Shown: positions 15,980 through 24,756, counted from the first letter of the stretch. The stretch: 64,000 nt of DNA from Streptomyces sp. NBC_01465 (GCF_036227325.1 NZ_CP109467.1:6324001-6388000); one strand, 5' to 3'. The notes: generated from the sequence alone by a model not told the origin. Program-made: numbers and translations.

Positions 15980-17299
15980 TCAGAACAGCCCGTGCCACAT
16001 CTGCTCCACCACTACGGACCACCAGTTCTCCGGGTGACCCAGCGCGACCGCGTCGATCGCCGCCAGCTGTTCCTGGAACGCCGCCACCGCCGCACCCGCC
16101 GTCACCGGGTCGAGTCCCCGCATCCGCACCCGGGTCGAAGCCAGCAGCGCCAGCGAGCGGGCGAAGGCCGCGACCGAGGTGTTGATCCAGCGGGTATTTG
16201 CTGTGGCCAGGTCGATCGCCCAGACCGAGCCGAGCCCGTCGGGCGTACGGCGCGACGGGTCGACCTGCACCATCACCGTGTAGAGGCCGTCCGTCCCGAT
16301 GCGGGCGAAGTGCGCCAGCTTGCGTACGTCGGACTCCTCGGCCCGCGTCCCCGCCGCGAGCGCCGCCGCCGACCCGTCCGCGAACAGGCCCCCCGCGGGC
16401 GGCGCGTCGTCGCGGTCCGCGGTGAAGAAGAACGGCACGTCCGCCGGGAGCCCGGCCCACGTCAACGTCTTCTTCGCGTCGTCCGGCAGGCGGCTGGCGG
16501 CGATGTCGTCGGCGTCGTAGCGGCGTACGCCCTCCGCGCCGAAGACCTCCGTCAGATGCCGGCCCACCGCCACGTCGCGCAGCGGCTCCGCGGGCGCGAC
16601 CTGCGCCGGCACCTGCACGGTCCGCGGCCGGGGCGGCGCCTGCTGGCCGGCCATCTGCGCCATCAGCTCCGCGTGCTGGACCAGACCGGCGATGCCCTGG
16701 GCGCGCTCCTCGGGGGTCGCGCCGTACTCGTGCGTGCACGAGAACTGCGCGTTCGGGAAGGAGTTGAGGACCTGCGCCGTGTATCCGCCGGGCAGCAGCG
16801 CGGGCCGCAGATCGGTGTGGATCCCGACGACATTGCCCTCGGGGACGTTCATCCTGCGCAGCTCGGACCAGGCCTGGTACTCCACGGGCGGCAGACCCGG
16901 GGCCGCGTTCTTGAAGAGGCTGGTCTCCTCGCCGTTCGCCGGGTCGACGTACGTGAAGACGGCCGTGTTCCCGGGACCGGTGACCGGGCGCACCGCGGCC
17001 GTGCCGCCACCGTGCTTCTGCTGGTACATCCGTACGACCTCCTCGACCGGCACCGAGGGCCACACCGTCAGCTCGCCGGACCGCCGGTCCACCACCCCGC
17101 ACGCGTTCCCGATCTCCGCAGGGGGCCGCCGCTCGCCGGTCTCCGGGTCCCGCTCCATGGGTGCGGGCGCGGCCCACACGACCCAGCCGAGGTCGAACTC
17201 ATGCATCTTCACCTCACGGCGCGGGGCGACGGGCCCCTGCAGTCCATAAGGGTTGAGCCATTGGTCGGCGGTGGCGAGCGCCTGATCCTGGCTGATCAC
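15980..17299 (-). CDS. Imm35/YrhB + degenerate deaminase-like + SUKH-4 immunity-type protein
   Basis: Three parts are visible in 439 residues. Residues 1-90 match YrhB/Imm35 (ALATADQWLN, FDLGWVVWAAP, VVDRRSGELTVWPSVP). Residues about 100-215 resemble an XOO_2897-type nucleotide deaminase (GIHTDLRPALLPGGYTAQVL, then FSCTHEYGATPEERAQGI). Residues about 246-430 match SUKH-4 (LTEVFGAEGVRRYDADDI, WAGLPADVPFFFTAD, and the terminal AIDAVALGHPENWWSVVVEQ). Imm35 and SUKH-4 are immunity-protein families of polymorphic toxin systems. The deaminase cysteines appear replaced (Ala167, Thr174), so this part is probably non-catalytic. The NTPase gene lies 39 bp upstream on the same strand. Confidence 0.78.
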   Translation of the reverse strand: MISQDQALATADQWLNPYGLQGPVAPRREVKMHEFDLGWVVWAAPAPMERDPETGERRPPAEIGNACGVVDRRSGELTVWPSVPVEEVVRMYQQKHGGGTAAVRPVTGPGNTAVFTYVDPANGEETSLFKNAAPGLPPVEYQAWSELRRMNVPEGNVVGIHTDLRPALLPGGYTAQVLNSFPNAQFSCTHEYGATPEERAQGIAGLVQHAELMAQMAGQQAPPRPRTVQVPAQVAPAEPLRDVAVGRHLTEVFGAEGVRRYDADDIAASRLPDDAKKTLTWAGLPADVPFFFTADRDDAPPAGGLFADGSAAALAAGTRAEESDVRKLAHFARIGTDGLYTVMVQVDPSRRTPDGLGSVWAIDLATANTRWINTSVAAFARSLALLASTRVRMRGLDPVTAGAAVAAFQEQLAAIDAVALGHPENWWSVVVEQMWHGLF

Positions 17300-17338
17300 G
17301 AGGGGACTCCTTCGAGTGACGTACGGGCGATTGCGAGG

Positions 17339-19216
17339 CTAGTGGGTCAGGTGCGGGGCCCGGACACGGAGGGCCTTGGCCCCGCGCTCCGTGGCGACCA
17401 CCAGGACCCCGTCGGGCGAGAGGTCGGCGGCGGTGAAGGGGACGTCGGAGACGAGGGCGGCGACGATCTCCTCGCTCGCCCGGTCCCAGACGCGCAGATA
17501 GTCGGCGCCGCGGCTCAGGAACAGCGGGGCCTCGGCGCGCTCGTCCTCGGTGGGGCGCTCGATCCGCGCGGGGTCGGTGTCGGCGGGGAGCTCCACCGGC
17601 TGAGTCAGTCCGTAGATGCTGACGGCCCCGGACTCGCCGAGGGGGAGGGAGCCGGGAGTACCGGCGGGCACGACGAGTGCGGCGACCTGCTGTCCGCTCT
17701 CCGGCAGCCGCCCGACCGTGACGGCGCTGACGTCCGGCACCCGCACACTCCACAGGGTCTGCCACGGCAGTTCGAAGCCGAGCCGGTGCACGGCGGCCGC
17801 GTACTCGTACAGACCGTCCTCGGCGAACGCTGTCTCCAGGAGAGCGGCGCGCAGCTCGGCGGGCGCCTGGGTGCGGGTGAGGAGAGGGGCGGTGCGCAGA
17901 TACGTCAGCGCGGGCGCCCCCAGCTCCCCGGGCTCGCAGGCTTCGACGGCGGCGCGCAGCACCACGGGGTCCGCGTGCGCGAACAGCCCCGGATCGGTGA
18001 GGAGTTGGGGCAGCTGGCCGGACTCCAGTGCGTGCCCGGCGATGTGATCCCGTACGTAGGGATCGGCCTTTCCCCAGTCCTGTCCCGGCACGGTGGACAG
18101 CAGCGCGACGGCGACCCGCGACTGCGCGGCCCGCAGATCGGGCAGGCCGGCCCTGACCGCCGCGCCGACCGCGGGGTGCAGCAGGCGCAGCCTGTCTTCC
18201 TCCGGCTGTACGAAAGGACCGGCGAGCAGCATCCCGCCCGCGATGTCCTCGCTCATGTCCCGGCCCGCGACCGCGGCGGCGAGCTCGCCCCACAGCGCGA
18301 CGGGCAGCCCGTCGCTCCCGGCGAGGGCCAGCGGCGCGAGCATCAGCCGCAGCGTCTGCGGATCGGCGCCCAGGCGTTGCGCATGAAGATCGAGGGCCTC
18401 GTCCACGCTCGACGGAAGCACCGAGGCGTCGTCCGGATCGAACCCCTCGGGCGCCATCAGTAGACACTGGACGGCCAGCTGCACCACCAGCGGACTGTTC
18501 CCGGCCCGCCGCGCGACGGCCTCCGCGAGCGCACGCCGCACGGCGGGGTCGGCCGTGAACGGCAGCTCGGGTGCGCCCAGTTGGGGATCGAGGGCAGCCT
18601 CGGCATGCAGGGCGAGGCCCTCCTGGTCGGCCCACTGCGGGTCGTCCAGGTCGAGGACCTGGACCTCGCCGGGCGGCAGGGCGCCGGCCAACTCGGCCGC
18701 GTACTCACGGGGGATGTCGACGAGCAGCCGTACGGTCGCGGTGGCGGCCAGAGGCTTCAGCACCTCCCGTACGAGCCGGGCGGGCTCGCCCGCGCCCCGT
18801 ACCGGACCGGCCAGATCCACATCGGGCACCACGACGGTCACCGGCTGCTCCAGCCCCGCCAGTTGCTCGTACACCTCGTCGGTGCGCGCGGCGCTCAGCC
18901 CGAAGTGCTCGGCGAGCAGCCACAGCACCTGGGCCGCCGTGCGCCCTTCCGGGCCCGGCACGGCGGGTGCGGGCAGGTCCGGCGGCACGGTGGACGGATC
19001 CATGTCGTCGAGCGGCAGCCGCCCGCGGAACTCCGGGTCGCAGAGCATCAGGAACCCGGTGATCAGCCGTGAACTCCCGCTGCCGGCGCCGCCGGTGAGC
19101 AGCAGGACCCTCGGCGCACCCGGCCACTCCATGCGCCACGCGGCGAGCGCGCGCAGGGCGGCGGTGCGGCCGCCGATGTGGGGGTGCGGTGCGTAGCCTT
19201 CGGGCGGCGCGGTCAT
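17339..19216 (-). CDS. Large P-loop NTPase with propeller-like C-terminus (locus A)
   Basis: The start at 19216 (MTAPPEGYAPHPHIGG) gives 625 residues. A P-loop GGAGSGSS (about 41-48), inside VLLLTGGAGSGSSRLITGFL, has Ser in place of the usual Lys. The following helical STAND/AAA-like region contains VTVVVPDVDLAGP. The last 150 residues have WD40/propeller-like strands (SRGADYLRVWDRASEEI, TAADLSPDGVLVVATERG). It resembles the 720-residue protein of locus B without that protein's SUKH-4 tail, and here the SUKH-4 protein is the next gene. The changed P-loop lysine may mean it does not hydrolyse nucleotide. A regulatory or immunity-linked role is inferred. Confidence 0.72.
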   Translation of the reverse strand: MTAPPEGYAPHPHIGGRTAALRALAAWRMEWPGAPRVLLLTGGAGSGSSRLITGFLMLCDPEFRGRLPLDDMDPSTVPPDLPAPAVPGPEGRTAAQVLWLLAEHFGLSAARTDEVYEQLAGLEQPVTVVVPDVDLAGPVRGAGEPARLVREVLKPLAATATVRLLVDIPREYAAELAGALPPGEVQVLDLDDPQWADQEGLALHAEAALDPQLGAPELPFTADPAVRRALAEAVARRAGNSPLVVQLAVQCLLMAPEGFDPDDASVLPSSVDEALDLHAQRLGADPQTLRLMLAPLALAGSDGLPVALWGELAAAVAGRDMSEDIAGGMLLAGPFVQPEEDRLRLLHPAVGAAVRAGLPDLRAAQSRVAVALLSTVPGQDWGKADPYVRDHIAGHALESGQLPQLLTDPGLFAHADPVVLRAAVEACEPGELGAPALTYLRTAPLLTRTQAPAELRAALLETAFAEDGLYEYAAAVHRLGFELPWQTLWSVRVPDVSAVTVGRLPESGQQVAALVVPAGTPGSLPLGESGAVSIYGLTQPVELPADTDPARIERPTEDERAEAPLFLSRGADYLRVWDRASEEIVAALVSDVPFTAADLSPDGVLVVATERGAKALRVRAPHLTH

Positions 19217-19384
19217 GAGTCCCGGTCCTCCGTCGTCCGTACGGGCAGGTGCGCGTAAGCCACTGATCCTATGTTCGGCACCTGTGTGCCGGGGCCGGAG
19301 CCCATGGGCCTGTGCGCGGGTACGAGGCCGGGCGGTGGTCCGCGCCGGGTCGGACGGTGCCCGTCCCGCTGCTTCGGTAATCGC

Positions 19385-20140
19385 ATGAACCTCACGCACC
19401 TGCACATCCGTACCGTCGCGGCCCTCGCCTGCGCGGCCACGCTCGTCACACTCAGCGCCTGCGGCGGCAGCAAGAAGCCGGCCGCCGACCACAAGCCCAA
19501 GTCCAGGTCGCTGTCCGAATCCCGCCCCGGCGCCAGGCCCAACGGCATCGAGAAGCTGGCCGCCGACGCCATCTACAACACGGCGACGCACGCGAACGCC
19601 GAGGCGGGCTCCCTGCGCGAACGCATGGCCCGTCCCGGCATCACCTCGGATCTGCGCCTGTCCCCGACGGAGTGCGCGGGCACGGTCACCAGGTCGGCGG
19701 AGGGCAGTTACGAGATCGTCCGCAAGGGCACCGACACCTGGGTGAAGCCGAGCGCCAGGTTCGCGGCGTGGATGACCAGGAGCACGGGCACGGCCTTCTC
19801 GGACAGCGCCTGGCTGCACGGCACGGCGGGCAACCCGGTGACGAGCGCGCTCAGCAGCTACTGCCACTCCGAGCAGTTCGCCGCCCCCGACGCGAGCGCA
19901 GGAGGCCTGACCAAGGGCAGGGTCTCGCAGCTGGACGGGCTGCAGGTGACGTCACTCGCGCGGAAGGGGGCCGGGGGCAAGTCGGTGACGTACTACATCG
20001 CGTCGACCGGCACCCCGAACCTGATCATGCAGGACGTCACGGGCAGCCGTACCTCCCCCGACCTGACCTACTCGGACTTCGGGAAGCCGGTCGGCGCGAA
20101 GAAGCCGACTGGGAAGATCGTCGAGGCCCCGAAGGACTGA
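19385..20140 (+). CDS. Hypothetical lipoprotein
   Basis: The ATG at 19385 opens a lipoprotein signal: a hydrophobic core ending in the lipobox LSAC, with Cys26 followed by GGSKKPAAD. The mature part of about 225 residues resembles LppX/LprG-like or DUF-type sensor-linked lipoproteins (GSYEIVRKGTDTWVKPSARF, then YYIASTGTPNLIMQ). It contains a pair of cysteines (SPTECAGT, SYCHSEQ). It is expected on the outer face of the membrane. It is divergent from the NTPase gene of locus A, with about 170 bp between starts. Specific ligand unknown. Confidence 0.78.
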   Translation: MNLTHLHIRTVAALACAATLVTLSACGGSKKPAADHKPKSRSLSESRPGARPNGIEKLAADAIYNTATHANAEAGSLRERMARPGITSDLRLSPTECAGTVTRSAEGSYEIVRKGTDTWVKPSARFAAWMTRSTGTAFSDSAWLHGTAGNPVTSALSSYCHSEQFAAPDASAGGLTKGRVSQLDGLQVTSLARKGAGGKSVTYYIASTGTPNLIMQDVTGSRTSPDLTYSDFGKPVGAKKPTGKIVEAPKD

Positions 20141-20166
20141 AGCCGCGCCTCACCGGCGGCCCGGCC

Positions 20167-20997
20167 TCAGAGCTTGCGGCCGACCCCGCCGAACATGGCG
20201 ACCTCGGCCGGCTCCTCACCGGTCGCGTCCGCCGGGCGCCAGCGCGAGCACGAGACCACACCGGGCGTCAGAAGCTCGGTGCCGGCGAAGAACTCGGTGA
20301 CCTTCTCGGGGGTGCGCTGGGTCAGCTTCGGCGTCCCGTGCTCGTTCCAGAACGCCACCGCCGCGTCGACGTCCGGCATGGCCGGGCTGGTGATGGTGTG
20401 GGACAGCACCAGATAACTCCCCGACGGCAGAGCGTCCAGGAGGCGGCGTACGAGACCGAGCGCCTCGGCGTCGTCCTCGATGAAGATGACGACGCCGAGC
20501 AGCATGAGGGCGACGGGCTTCGTCAGATCCAGTGACTTGGCCGCGTGGGCGAGGATGGTGTCGGGGTCGCGCAGATCCGCGTCGAGGTAGTCGGTGCTGC
20601 CTTCGGGCGAACTGGTCAGCAGCGCCTGGGCGTGGGTCAGGACCAGCGGGTCGTTGTCGACGTAGACGATGCGCGACTCCGGGGCGATGCGCTGGGCGAC
20701 CTCATGGGTGTTGTCGGCCGTGGGCAGGCCGGTGCCGACGTCGAGGAACTGGCGTATGCCGCAGTCGGCGACCAGATGCTGCACGGCCCGGCCGAGGAAC
20801 AGCCGGTCGGCGAGGGCGTAGTCGCCGATCCCCGGGTGCAGCTGCCGGATCTGGTCGCCGGCCGCGCGGTCGACGGGGTAATTGTCCTTCCCGTCGAGCC
20901 AGTAGTTCCAGATCCGCGCGGTGTGCGGCTGATCGGTCTTGATCCGGGCGCGCAGGGATTCGGCACTTTCCGCGGGCGAGGCGGCGTTCTCGGACAT
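20167..20997 (-). CDS. SAM-dependent methyltransferase (DUF574/PF04672 type)
   Basis: The 276-residue protein contains ARIWNYWLDGKDNYPVDRAAGD, the signature of the large actinomycete DUF574 methyltransferase family. It continues with QFLDVGTGLPTADNTHEVAQ (SAM loop), VYVDNDPLVLTHAQALL (acidic ribose-binding strand) and VALMLLGVVIFIEDD. The ATG at 20997 is chosen because GGAGG lies 7 bp upstream; an ATG 6 bp earlier is too close to it. Family members are numerous in Streptomyces and mostly without known substrate. Convergent with the lipoprotein gene (26 bp). Confidence 0.88.
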   Translation of the reverse strand: MSENAASPAESAESLRARIKTDQPHTARIWNYWLDGKDNYPVDRAAGDQIRQLHPGIGDYALADRLFLGRAVQHLVADCGIRQFLDVGTGLPTADNTHEVAQRIAPESRIVYVDNDPLVLTHAQALLTSSPEGSTDYLDADLRDPDTILAHAAKSLDLTKPVALMLLGVVIFIEDDAEALGLVRRLLDALPSGSYLVLSHTITSPAMPDVDAAVAFWNEHGTPKLTQRTPEKVTEFFAGTELLTPGVVSCSRWRPADATGEEPAEVAMFGGVGRKL

Positions 20998-21063
20998 CGG
21001 CATTCCTCCGGCACGAACAGGTGAACAGTCAACCGCCAATCTAGATCGCCGAGTTGAGGCCTG

Positions 21064-22347
21064 TCACGAAAGCGCCGGCTGCTCGGCGCGATCCGGAGCC
21101 AGTGAGTGGATGCCCAGGACCGGCGACGGCAGCAGCCAGAGCAGCGAGAGCGCTCCGCCCGCGGCGCCGATGACAAGCGTCTCGCGGAGTCCGAGCGTCG
21201 TGGCGAGGAAGCCGCCGACGAGGGCGCCCAGCGGCCGGATGCCGTAGTTGAGCGTGCTGTACGCGCCGGCGACGCGGCTGCGCATCCCGTCGGGGATCAC
21301 CGATGTCTGCAGGGCGTTGAGGTTGACGTCGAAGAGCATCACGCCGAACCCGGAGAGGAACTCCGCAGCACCCAGTGCTCCGGTACGCGTCCACATCGGG
21401 CCGCCCGCGGCCGCGACGAGGGCAATCGGCACCGGGAACAGCACCGCGCCCACGGCGATGCTCCGCCCGACGCCGATCCTTCGCGCAAGCCTGGGGGCGA
21501 TCACCGCACCGAGGAGGGCGCCGCTCGCGCCGATGCCGAAAGCCGTGCCGATCACGCCTGCGGTGAGGCCTAGGTTGCGAGTGGCGAACAGCACGATCAG
21601 CCCGGTTCCCGCGATGAAGGTGAAGAAGTTGACGGTCGCCGCACAGCCGAGGGTCGCGCGCAGTATCGGGTGACGGATCACGTACGTCATGCCGTCCTTG
21701 GCGCGCCGGAGCAGGGACGGCGCCAACTCGTCCTGTACGGGCGGTGGTTCGTCGATCGGGATCCGGCCGATGAGGAACGCGGACGCCAGGAAGGTCAGCG
21801 CGTCGGCGACGACCGCGACGGGCGCAGTCAGCACCTGGACCAGCACGCCGCCGATCGCGGGCCCGCCGATGAACGACGCGGACCGGCTGGCGCCGAGCTT
21901 GCTGTTGGCGTCGACGTACGACGTCCGCGGCACCAGATGGGCGAAGAACGGCTGACCGGCCGTGTTGGAGATGACTGCGGCGGCGCCGGTCAGCAGGGCG
22001 ACCGCGTACAACTGCGCGAGCGTCACGGCTCCCCAGAGCCAGGCGGCGGGGAGCGAGAGCAGCGCGGCCGCCTGGACGAGGTCGGCGCGGACCATCAGGC
22101 GCCGTTTGCGGGCGCGGCCGTCGACCCAGGCGCCCAGGACGATGGCGAGGAGGTTCGGGGTCCAGACGAGTGCGGTCAGCCAGGCGACCTGTCCGGCGGA
22201 GGCGTGGAGGGTGCCCACCGCGACGAGCGGCAGGGCGAGTTCGCTGATGCGGTCGCCGAACTGCGATATCGACTGGCCGGCCCAGAAGCGGCGGAAGCGG
22301 CGGTCGCGCCAGAGGGACGGGGGTATGGCCGCGGGTGAGGCGCTCAT
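21064..22347 (-). CDS. MFS exporter, EntS/MFS_3-like
   Basis: The 427-residue protein has about 12 membrane segments and the N-terminal pattern LWRDRRFRRFWAGQSISQFGDRISELALPLVA, typical of the EntS-like MFS_3 group. GAWVDGRARKRRLMVRADLVQAAA after TM2 supplies the loop motif. Its start overlaps the stop of the ArsR-type regulator gene (ATGA), so the two are translationally coupled. This arrangement suggests an efflux pump under the control of its own repressor. Substrate unknown. Confidence 0.88.
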   Translation of the reverse strand: MSASPAAIPPSLWRDRRFRRFWAGQSISQFGDRISELALPLVAVGTLHASAGQVAWLTALVWTPNLLAIVLGAWVDGRARKRRLMVRADLVQAAALLSLPAAWLWGAVTLAQLYAVALLTGAAAVISNTAGQPFFAHLVPRTSYVDANSKLGASRSASFIGGPAIGGVLVQVLTAPVAVVADALTFLASAFLIGRIPIDEPPPVQDELAPSLLRRAKDGMTYVIRHPILRATLGCAATVNFFTFIAGTGLIVLFATRNLGLTAGVIGTAFGIGASGALLGAVIAPRLARRIGVGRSIAVGAVLFPVPIALVAAAGGPMWTRTGALGAAEFLSGFGVMLFDVNLNALQTSVIPDGMRSRVAGAYSTLNYGIRPLGALVGGFLATTLGLRETLVIGAAGGALSLLWLLPSPVLGIHSLAPDRAEQPALS

Positions 22348-22952
22348 GACGCGTCCCCGCTCTGCTTCTCGATGTGCTCCGGCAGGAAGTACCGGAGCAG
22401 CCGTACGCCACGGGTGTCGGCGGGCCGCTCGGAGGCGTCGCGCATCACGTACGGCGCGAGGATGCGCTCCATCTCGTCCTCGATGGCGGCCAGTTCACCG
22501 GCGGAGACGGAGATGCCGGTCTCGGCGAGGCCCGCGAGGCGCAGCCAGTCCGGGTCGAGCCGGGGCGCGGTCTCGTCCAGCCACCGGTTGGCCCTGCTCT
22601 CGCCGCGCAGGAACATCTCCCGCGTGAGGGCCCACGCGGCGGACCAGCCCTCCTCGTCGTCCGGATCTGCGGGCGGCTCGTACCGGAACCCGCGGGCCAC
22701 GGCCTCCCACCGCCGCTGCCGACGGTCCGGTCCGGGCTCGGCATCGCGTACGAGACCGAATCCCGCGAGATGCCGCAGATGCCAACTGGTCACGGACGGG
22801 GTCGCGCCCACGTCGGGTGCGAGCTGCGTCGCCGTCGCGGGGCCGTTCCGCTGGAGGCGTTCGAGGATCGCGAGGCGTACGGGGTGGGCCAGTGCGCGCA
22901 TCGCCTTCGGGTCGGTGATCTCGATGTCGCCCAGGCGGTTACGGGAGTCCAT
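22344..22952 (-). CDS. ArsR-type winged-helix regulator of the adjacent MFS gene
   Basis: The 202-residue protein has an HTH_5/HTH_20-type domain (MRALAHPVRLAILERLQRNG, then TATQLAPDVGATPSVTSWHLRHLAGFGLV). Its long C-terminal helical part is that of the larger helix-turn-helix regulators found with exporters rather than of metal-sensing ArsR; there are no Cys motifs. The ATG at 22952 follows AGGAG. It overlaps the MFS start by 4 bp. Three copies of a GTGAGAG half-site surround its promoter, which supports autoregulation. Confidence 0.83.
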   Translation of the reverse strand: MDSRNRLGDIEITDPKAMRALAHPVRLAILERLQRNGPATATQLAPDVGATPSVTSWHLRHLAGFGLVRDAEPGPDRRQRRWEAVARGFRYEPPADPDDEEGWSAAWALTREMFLRGESRANRWLDETAPRLDPDWLRLAGLAETGISVSAGELAAIEDEMERILAPYVMRDASERPADTRGVRLLRYFLPEHIEKQSGDAS

Positions 22953-22955
22953 GAC

Positions 22956-22985
22956 GTGAGAGACTCCTCTCACGTATTGTGAGAG
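22956..22985. promoter_or_regulatory. Candidate operator with three GTGAGAG half-sites
   Basis: GTGAGAG occurs at 22956-22962, its complement CTCTCAC at 22967-22973, and GTGAGAG again at 22979-22985. The outer pair forms a perfect inverted repeat with a 5-bp spacer. The array covers the region just before the regulator start at 22952 and overlaps its ribosome site, as expected for a self-repressing exporter operon. Confidence 0.6.
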
Positions 22986-23018
22986 TCAAGTCTCAGAACT
23001 CCGGGAAACCGAGGGGCC

Positions 23019-23651
23019 TCAGCACTGCCAGAGGAAAACCGCCTGGTCGCAGGGCGTGCAGGCGAAGGCGTACGCCGAGCCGCAGCCGCCGAAATTCATG
23101 GCTGTGGCGTAGTCGGGACCCTCCTCCAACTGGGCGACCAGGCCCATGAGTTGGCCGCATCCGGGGCAGGCGGGCGTCTCGTCGCCCTGCAGCCAGGCGG
23201 GCTGCCCGCCGAACTGGCCCAGGACGTGCGCCGGATCGTTTCCCTCGCGGCCGCCCCATTCCGTGTACGCGCTCGCGTAGTCGGCGGCGGGGGAGGCCTC
23301 GAAGGCGGCGATGTGTACCGCGCCGAGCTGGAGAACGTCCTCCTCGTCGTCCTCGCCCAGTGCGGGCAGGGGGATCGGCTCCAGCCCCGTGGCGGGGAAG
23401 AGCAGCGCCCGGTTGCCGCCCCCGGTCGGGCTCCACTCGTCGCACATGCCCGGATCGTTCTGGCACATGAAGATCGCCATGGTGCGGCCCTGCTGCTCCA
23501 GGACGACCTGGGCGAGAAACTGCATCGGCCCTTCGCAGGTCGAGCAGGTGGGCCAGCCGGTCCCCGCCGGCGCCAGCGGTATGCCCCCGGTCCGCGTGAC
23601 GAGCCCGTCGGCCTCGCCCGCCCCCGCGTACGTCATGAGTGTTGTCACCAT
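23019..23651 (-). CDS. Cysteine-rich, probably zinc-binding protein
   Basis: The soluble protein (about 210 residues) has four Cys clusters: CSTCEGPM near the N-terminus, CQNDPGMCDEW, CPGCGQLM and the terminal CTPCDQAVFLWQC. This pattern implies two zinc-ribbon-like sites. The middle is acidic (LGEDDEEDVLQLG). The family is not recognised with certainty; the layout recalls PDCD2/DUF1963-like proteins. The start is uncertain: ATG at 23651 or ATG at 23636 (MTYAGAG), both with weak ribosome sites. It is divergent from the kinase-like gene, with start regions only about 15 bp apart. Confidence 0.72.
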   Translation of the reverse strand: MVTTLMTYAGAGEADGLVTRTGGIPLAPAGTGWPTCSTCEGPMQFLAQVVLEQQGRTMAIFMCQNDPGMCDEWSPTGGGNRALLFPATGLEPIPLPALGEDDEEDVLQLGAVHIAAFEASPAADYASAYTEWGGREGNDPAHVLGQFGGQPAWLQGDETPACPGCGQLMGLVAQLEEGPDYATAMNFGGCGSAYAFACTPCDQAVFLWQC

Positions 23652-23656
23652 GACAA
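23642..23656. promoter_or_regulatory. Inverted repeat between two divergent starts
   Basis: TTGTCA and TGACAA flank a 3-bp spacer to make a perfect 15-bp palindrome. It lies exactly where the start regions of the Cys-rich gene and the kinase-like gene meet. It could be a shared operator, but it may also be partly coding. Confidence 0.35.
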
Positions 23657-23664
23657 TGGACCTT

Positions 23665-24756
23665 ATGCAGCAGCCTCCGCAGGCAGTCAGCGCCCCCGCC
23701 CGCCGGTCCGTCCACGCGGACGTCTCCACGTCTCTCTCCCTGTTGAGCGACGACCGGCTCGCCAAGGACGTGGCGGCGGCCGAGCAGCTCGGGACCGGGA
23801 TCGGCGGCAGATCGGCGGTTCTGGAGGTGGCGGGCAGCCGGGTCTTCGTCAAGCGGGTCCCGCTCACCGGCCTCGAACTGCGACCGGAGCATCTCCGCTC
23901 GACGGCCAACCTCTTCGGCCTGCCGACGTACTACCAGTACGGCGTGGGCTCCGCCGGATTCGGGGCCTGGCGGGAGCTGGCCGTGCACACCATGACGACG
24001 AACTGGGTCCTGGCGGACGCCTGCGAGGCCTTCCCGCTCATGTACCACTGGCGTGTTCTGCCCGACTCGCCTCCCGAGGAGTTCACCGACTTCGCCGGCG
24101 GCATCGAAGGGGCGGTCGCGCACTGGGAGGGCTCGGGCGCGGTGCGCGAGCGGCTGGAGGCGATCGGCCGGTCCACGTACAGCCTGGTGCTCTTCCTCGA
24201 ATACGTGCCGCACACGCTGGGCGACTGGCTGGCCGACCACGGCGGTGAGGCGCCCTTCCTGCGGGCGGCCGACGGCGTCGCGCGCGGGGTGGACTTCATG
24301 GCCTCCCAGGGGCTCGTCCACTTCGACGCGCACTTCCACAACATCCTGACCGACGGACACCGGGTGTACTTCACGGACTTCGGGCTCGCGCTCAGCGACC
24401 GGTTCGAACTCGGCCCGGACGAGGCCGGGTTCCTGGCCCGCCATCGCGCGTACGACCACGGGCAGACCATGTGTCATCTGCTGCGGAACCATCTGCCGGG
24501 CGGCGGCGTCGGAGCCGGGGAGGTGGGTTTCGCGGCGTTCCTGGCCGACTGGATCGCGGGTGAGCGAAGGGGCGACCTGTCGCCCGCGGTCGCGGATCTG
24601 GTCGACAGGTACGCCCCGACGGCTCTCGTCATGGACGGCTTCTACGGGCGTCTCCTCAACGAGACCAAGACCACGCCCTTTCCGGCCGCCGCACTGGCGG
24701 GGCTGCTACCTGCCCTGCAGGGCCTTGACGTTGTCCCCGAAGGTCCAGCTCTTTGA
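23665..24756 (+). CDS. Protein kinase-like / APH-fold phosphotransferase
   Basis: The 363-residue protein has kinase-fold marks: a VFVKRVPL lysine strand, a catalytic loop GLVHFDAHFHNILTDG (HxDxxxxN form) and a DFG motif in YFTDFGLALSDRF. A C-terminal helical lobe follows. The N-lobe lacks a clear Gly-rich loop, so it is nearer to APH/choline-kinase-like enzymes than to canonical Ser/Thr kinases. Possible starts are ATGs at 23650, 23656 and 23665; the last is used because a weak GGA precedes it. Its 3' end overlaps the chitinase gene by 51 bp. Substrate unknown. Confidence 0.75.
   Translation: MQQPPQAVSAPARRSVHADVSTSLSLLSDDRLAKDVAAAEQLGTGIGGRSAVLEVAGSRVFVKRVPLTGLELRPEHLRSTANLFGLPTYYQYGVGSAGFGAWRELAVHTMTTNWVLADACEAFPLMYHWRVLPDSPPEEFTDFAGGIEGAVAHWEGSGAVRERLEAIGRSTYSLVLFLEYVPHTLGDWLADHGGEAPFLRAADGVARGVDFMASQGLVHFDAHFHNILTDGHRVYFTDFGLALSDRFELGPDEAGFLARHRAYDHGQTMCHLLRNHLPGGGVGAGEVGFAAFLADWIAGERRGDLSPAVADLVDRYAPTALVMDGFYGRLLNETKTTPFPAAALAGLLPALQGLDVVPEGPAL

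Noticed and set aside
19216..19867. Longer N-terminus for the locus A NTPase, extending to 19867
   Set aside because: The extension overlaps the divergent lipoprotein gene with its clear lipobox and reads as Arg/Ala/Gly-rich noise. The start at 19216 begins a sensible domain.
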